From positions 6,348,644-6,412,643 of the forward strand of contig OZ025270.1 of NCBI GenBank assembly GCA_964019165.1: a stretch of DNA of 64,000 bases, given 5' to 3'. The stretch is from Mastigias papua. Its lineage: Eukaryota > Cnidaria > Scyphozoa > Rhizostomeae > Mastigiidae. Position 1 is the stretch's first letter; each line of letters opens with the position of its first letter. Below are positions 62,301-64,000 of this stretch, piece by piece. The notes beneath the pieces are model-generated. The model saw only the letters and a list, made by a program, of their open reading frames with translations. It was not told the DNA's origin and made no database searches. The position numbers and the translations under genes were made by a program.

Positions 62301-64000
62301 ATCAACTAAAACAGTGATGCTGTATACGGTGGGGGGGGGCTCAGAGAACTAAGCCTGATTCCTAAAATTATTTCCCAACGGCTCTGGGACCCAGCCTATG
62401 GCGAAAATTTGAGTGTCATGCTTTGTTACTAAAACAACACTTACTAAAAGGACTAGGCTTAAATTTTTCATTTTTGACACATAATAAGTTATTGTGTTGG
62501 TGCAGTTGAAATGAAACAGTGTCTACTTCACAGCATATAAAATCTCAAACAAGGGACGCATTATTTTGTGGCAAGATATACTCAAAAGTTTGTCAAATCA
62601 TTTAAATCAACAACATTTCAGAACCGTCATTGTGTCAAAGGATATCTTTTTGTTTAATTACAATGCTCTTATAATCACTAACTATATTTATTATGCCTGC
62701 TATTATGTGACCAGATTCGCAAGTATAAGGCTAACTACATTTCTGCACTGCGCCAATGCTATAAAGCGACAGCTTTACGAAACAACATACAGTTTTTTTG
62801 AAAGGTAATATTAATCGATATTAATTGATAATTACCATCATTTCCATATAGAATTCAGTATCATTTCTGCTGCTAGGTGGAACATCTCTTTTGTCGTTCA
62901 TTTGTACATTATTGGTCAACGAAGTGTCATGAAGTGATTGAGAGTGATTCTTTAAATCGACCATACTTGCACTGGCTCCTACGGAGGATTAATACCAAGC
63001 GGTTAGGCAGTCAGAGGGATCCTTAAATTTGCTAGCGATAAGTCCATTTAATTCCATACCACCTTTATAACTGACATACATTAGAAAATCTTATGCTTAG
63101 ATAAGAAATATCTGGTCATCTAGGATTGTTTATTTCTCTTCAACAAACCCTCTTAGACTATCTTGCAGTTATGAGTGACAATACTCATGCGTGTTGGGTG
63201 CGCGTACATGCTTTCCTCATCGAAAAGAGCCATGATAAGAAAAATATGCTCTTTCTTATCATTTGTTATCATTTACAACACTCCTGCATGTTGGATACAT
63301 GAAAATTTCCACCTCAAATGATGCAAAGTCACAAATGTATAAGCTGATTAATAAAAAAGATAAAAGTAGATAGGTTATTAGCTTCGGTTTTGATAGATAA
63401 GCCACAAATTACCCCAAATTGGGCATAAACTTGGCATAAACTTGGCAAAAACTTAAAAAGGGGCCACATAACACACTAGATCAGAGCAGTAGCTTTGCAT
63501 ATACCGTAAATCCTCGAATTAGCCCCCTAGGGGCTTATTTATTTTTGCCGCTTTTTGGTGGGGGCTTATCCGAAGGGGGCTTACAAAATTATTTGACAAA
63601 TGTCGTATAAAAAGCTCATTACCAAAGCTCCTTTTCTCCATACTATTACAAGAACAGTCTATATTTAAGCACAAGTCTTTACTACAGTCTTCATCATCAC
63701 CTAGGGTGGGGGCTTATTCGAGGGGGGCTTATTAACAATTTGAAGTTCTAGCATGGGGACTTATTCGAGGTGGGGGCTAATTCGAGGATTTACGGTATAT
63801 CATACTGAAGGAGTACACCTTCCTCAACACATTCAAGTATACTTCAAATCCTTACCCAAAGTAATTTCATTAGGTGAGACAGGCTCATTATTATGGCTAT
63901 CATCAAAAACGGGCAAATCAACTCCATGGAAATCTGAAGCAAAACTTTGCAAAGAGGTCGAAGCAGGGTTGTTAGTACCACCCAATAACTCGATATCACC
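59323..64000 (-). CDS. C-terminal part of a larger protein, possibly STIL/Ana2
   Basis: Four minus-strand exons join in phase: 63856 to beyond 64000 (partial), 62978-62836, 62158-61968 and 59818-59323 (stop), giving 324 residues of C-terminus. The first three exons encode acidic, Ser/Asn-rich, probably disordered sequence (for example KELLDDQKEEKELEESVD). The last exon is more ordered: MYHPRINYVSLLGTEA, DEIALKYLTGNQI, then NMSVATRRYMQKYNLLEGEK, followed by a basic tail and KENEP. The helix-rich ALKYL ... SxATRRYMxKYxLL pattern resembles the C-terminal STAN motif of STIL/Ana2, which binds SAS-6 in centriole duplication. That match is from memory and could be wrong; the exon structure itself is well supported. 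The 5' part lies outside the window. Confidence 0.6.
60698..61382. mobile_element. PIF/Harbinger-like non-autonomous element
   Basis: A 685-bp element with terminal inverted repeats of about 45 bp. The left end is GGGGTCAGTCATTGATAACT and the right end is the inverse of GGGGTCAGTCATTTATAACT. It is flanked by TTA on both sides (60695-60697 and 61383-61385). A TWA target site with G-rich ends fits PIF/Harbinger. It contains paired TTTTCATACCC motifs near each end and no coding frame. It lies in the last intron of the minus-strand gene. Confidence 0.75.
63502..63797. mobile_element. MITE, family B copy A (best preserved)
   Basis: 296 bp with terminal inverted repeats TACCGTAAATCCTCGAATTA (left) and TAATTCGAGGATTTACGGTA (right), perfect over 20 bp, flanked by TA on both sides. 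The interior repeats GGGGGCTTATTCGAGG-type blocks. A TA target duplication suggests a Tc1/mariner-type transposase in trans. Related copies lie at 17820-18102 and 16152-16544. Confidence 0.85.

Overview
The window is AT-rich animal nuclear DNA, with multi-exon genes, GT-AG introns and a high load of transposons and tandem repeats. Gene content best fits a cnidarian: a collagen/Ig/fibrinogen-like membrane protein whose C-terminal domain resembles coral skeletal organic matrix protein 5, a secreted ferritin, and a D-cysteine desulfhydrase. The cnidarian call is an inference, and I cannot name the class or species. All gene models were built by hand from splice sites and reading phase.

Layout. 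1-7362: no gene; dispersed repeats and a MITE. 7363-18664 (minus): a seven-exon secreted H-type ferritin with a 22-nt microexon; its introns and the region just upstream carry MITEs and LINE debris. 18665-34507: gene-free repeat block with degraded LINEs (CR1/jockey-like and RTE-like), a hAT MITE with target-site duplication, a (TATAA)n array, a CA-rich microsatellite and a ~3.1 kb satellite of 107-bp monomers with a six-monomer higher-order repeat. 34508-44710 (plus): five-exon type II membrane protein (TM, coiled coil, furin-like site, collagen triplets, two Ig domains, fibrinogen-like C-terminus) with two apparent GC-AG introns and a 20-bp minisatellite. 46867-48695 (plus): a small secreted EF-hand protein whose intron holds a duplicated dimer of AT-microsatellite units. 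50047-58645 (minus): a nine-exon PLP enzyme of the D-cysteine desulfhydrase/ACC deaminase family with the desulfhydrase-type active-site pair. 59323 to beyond 64000 (minus): the last four exons of a larger gene, possibly STIL/Ana2.

The genes do not form an obvious pathway. Their individual roles would be iron storage or transport, cell-surface/matrix, secreted calcium binding, D-amino-acid metabolism and possibly centriole assembly. I found no defence system, CRISPR array, prophage or operon. The less ordinary content is the domain architecture and GC-AG introns of the collagen/Ig gene, the satellite structure, and several small transposon families with readable ends.
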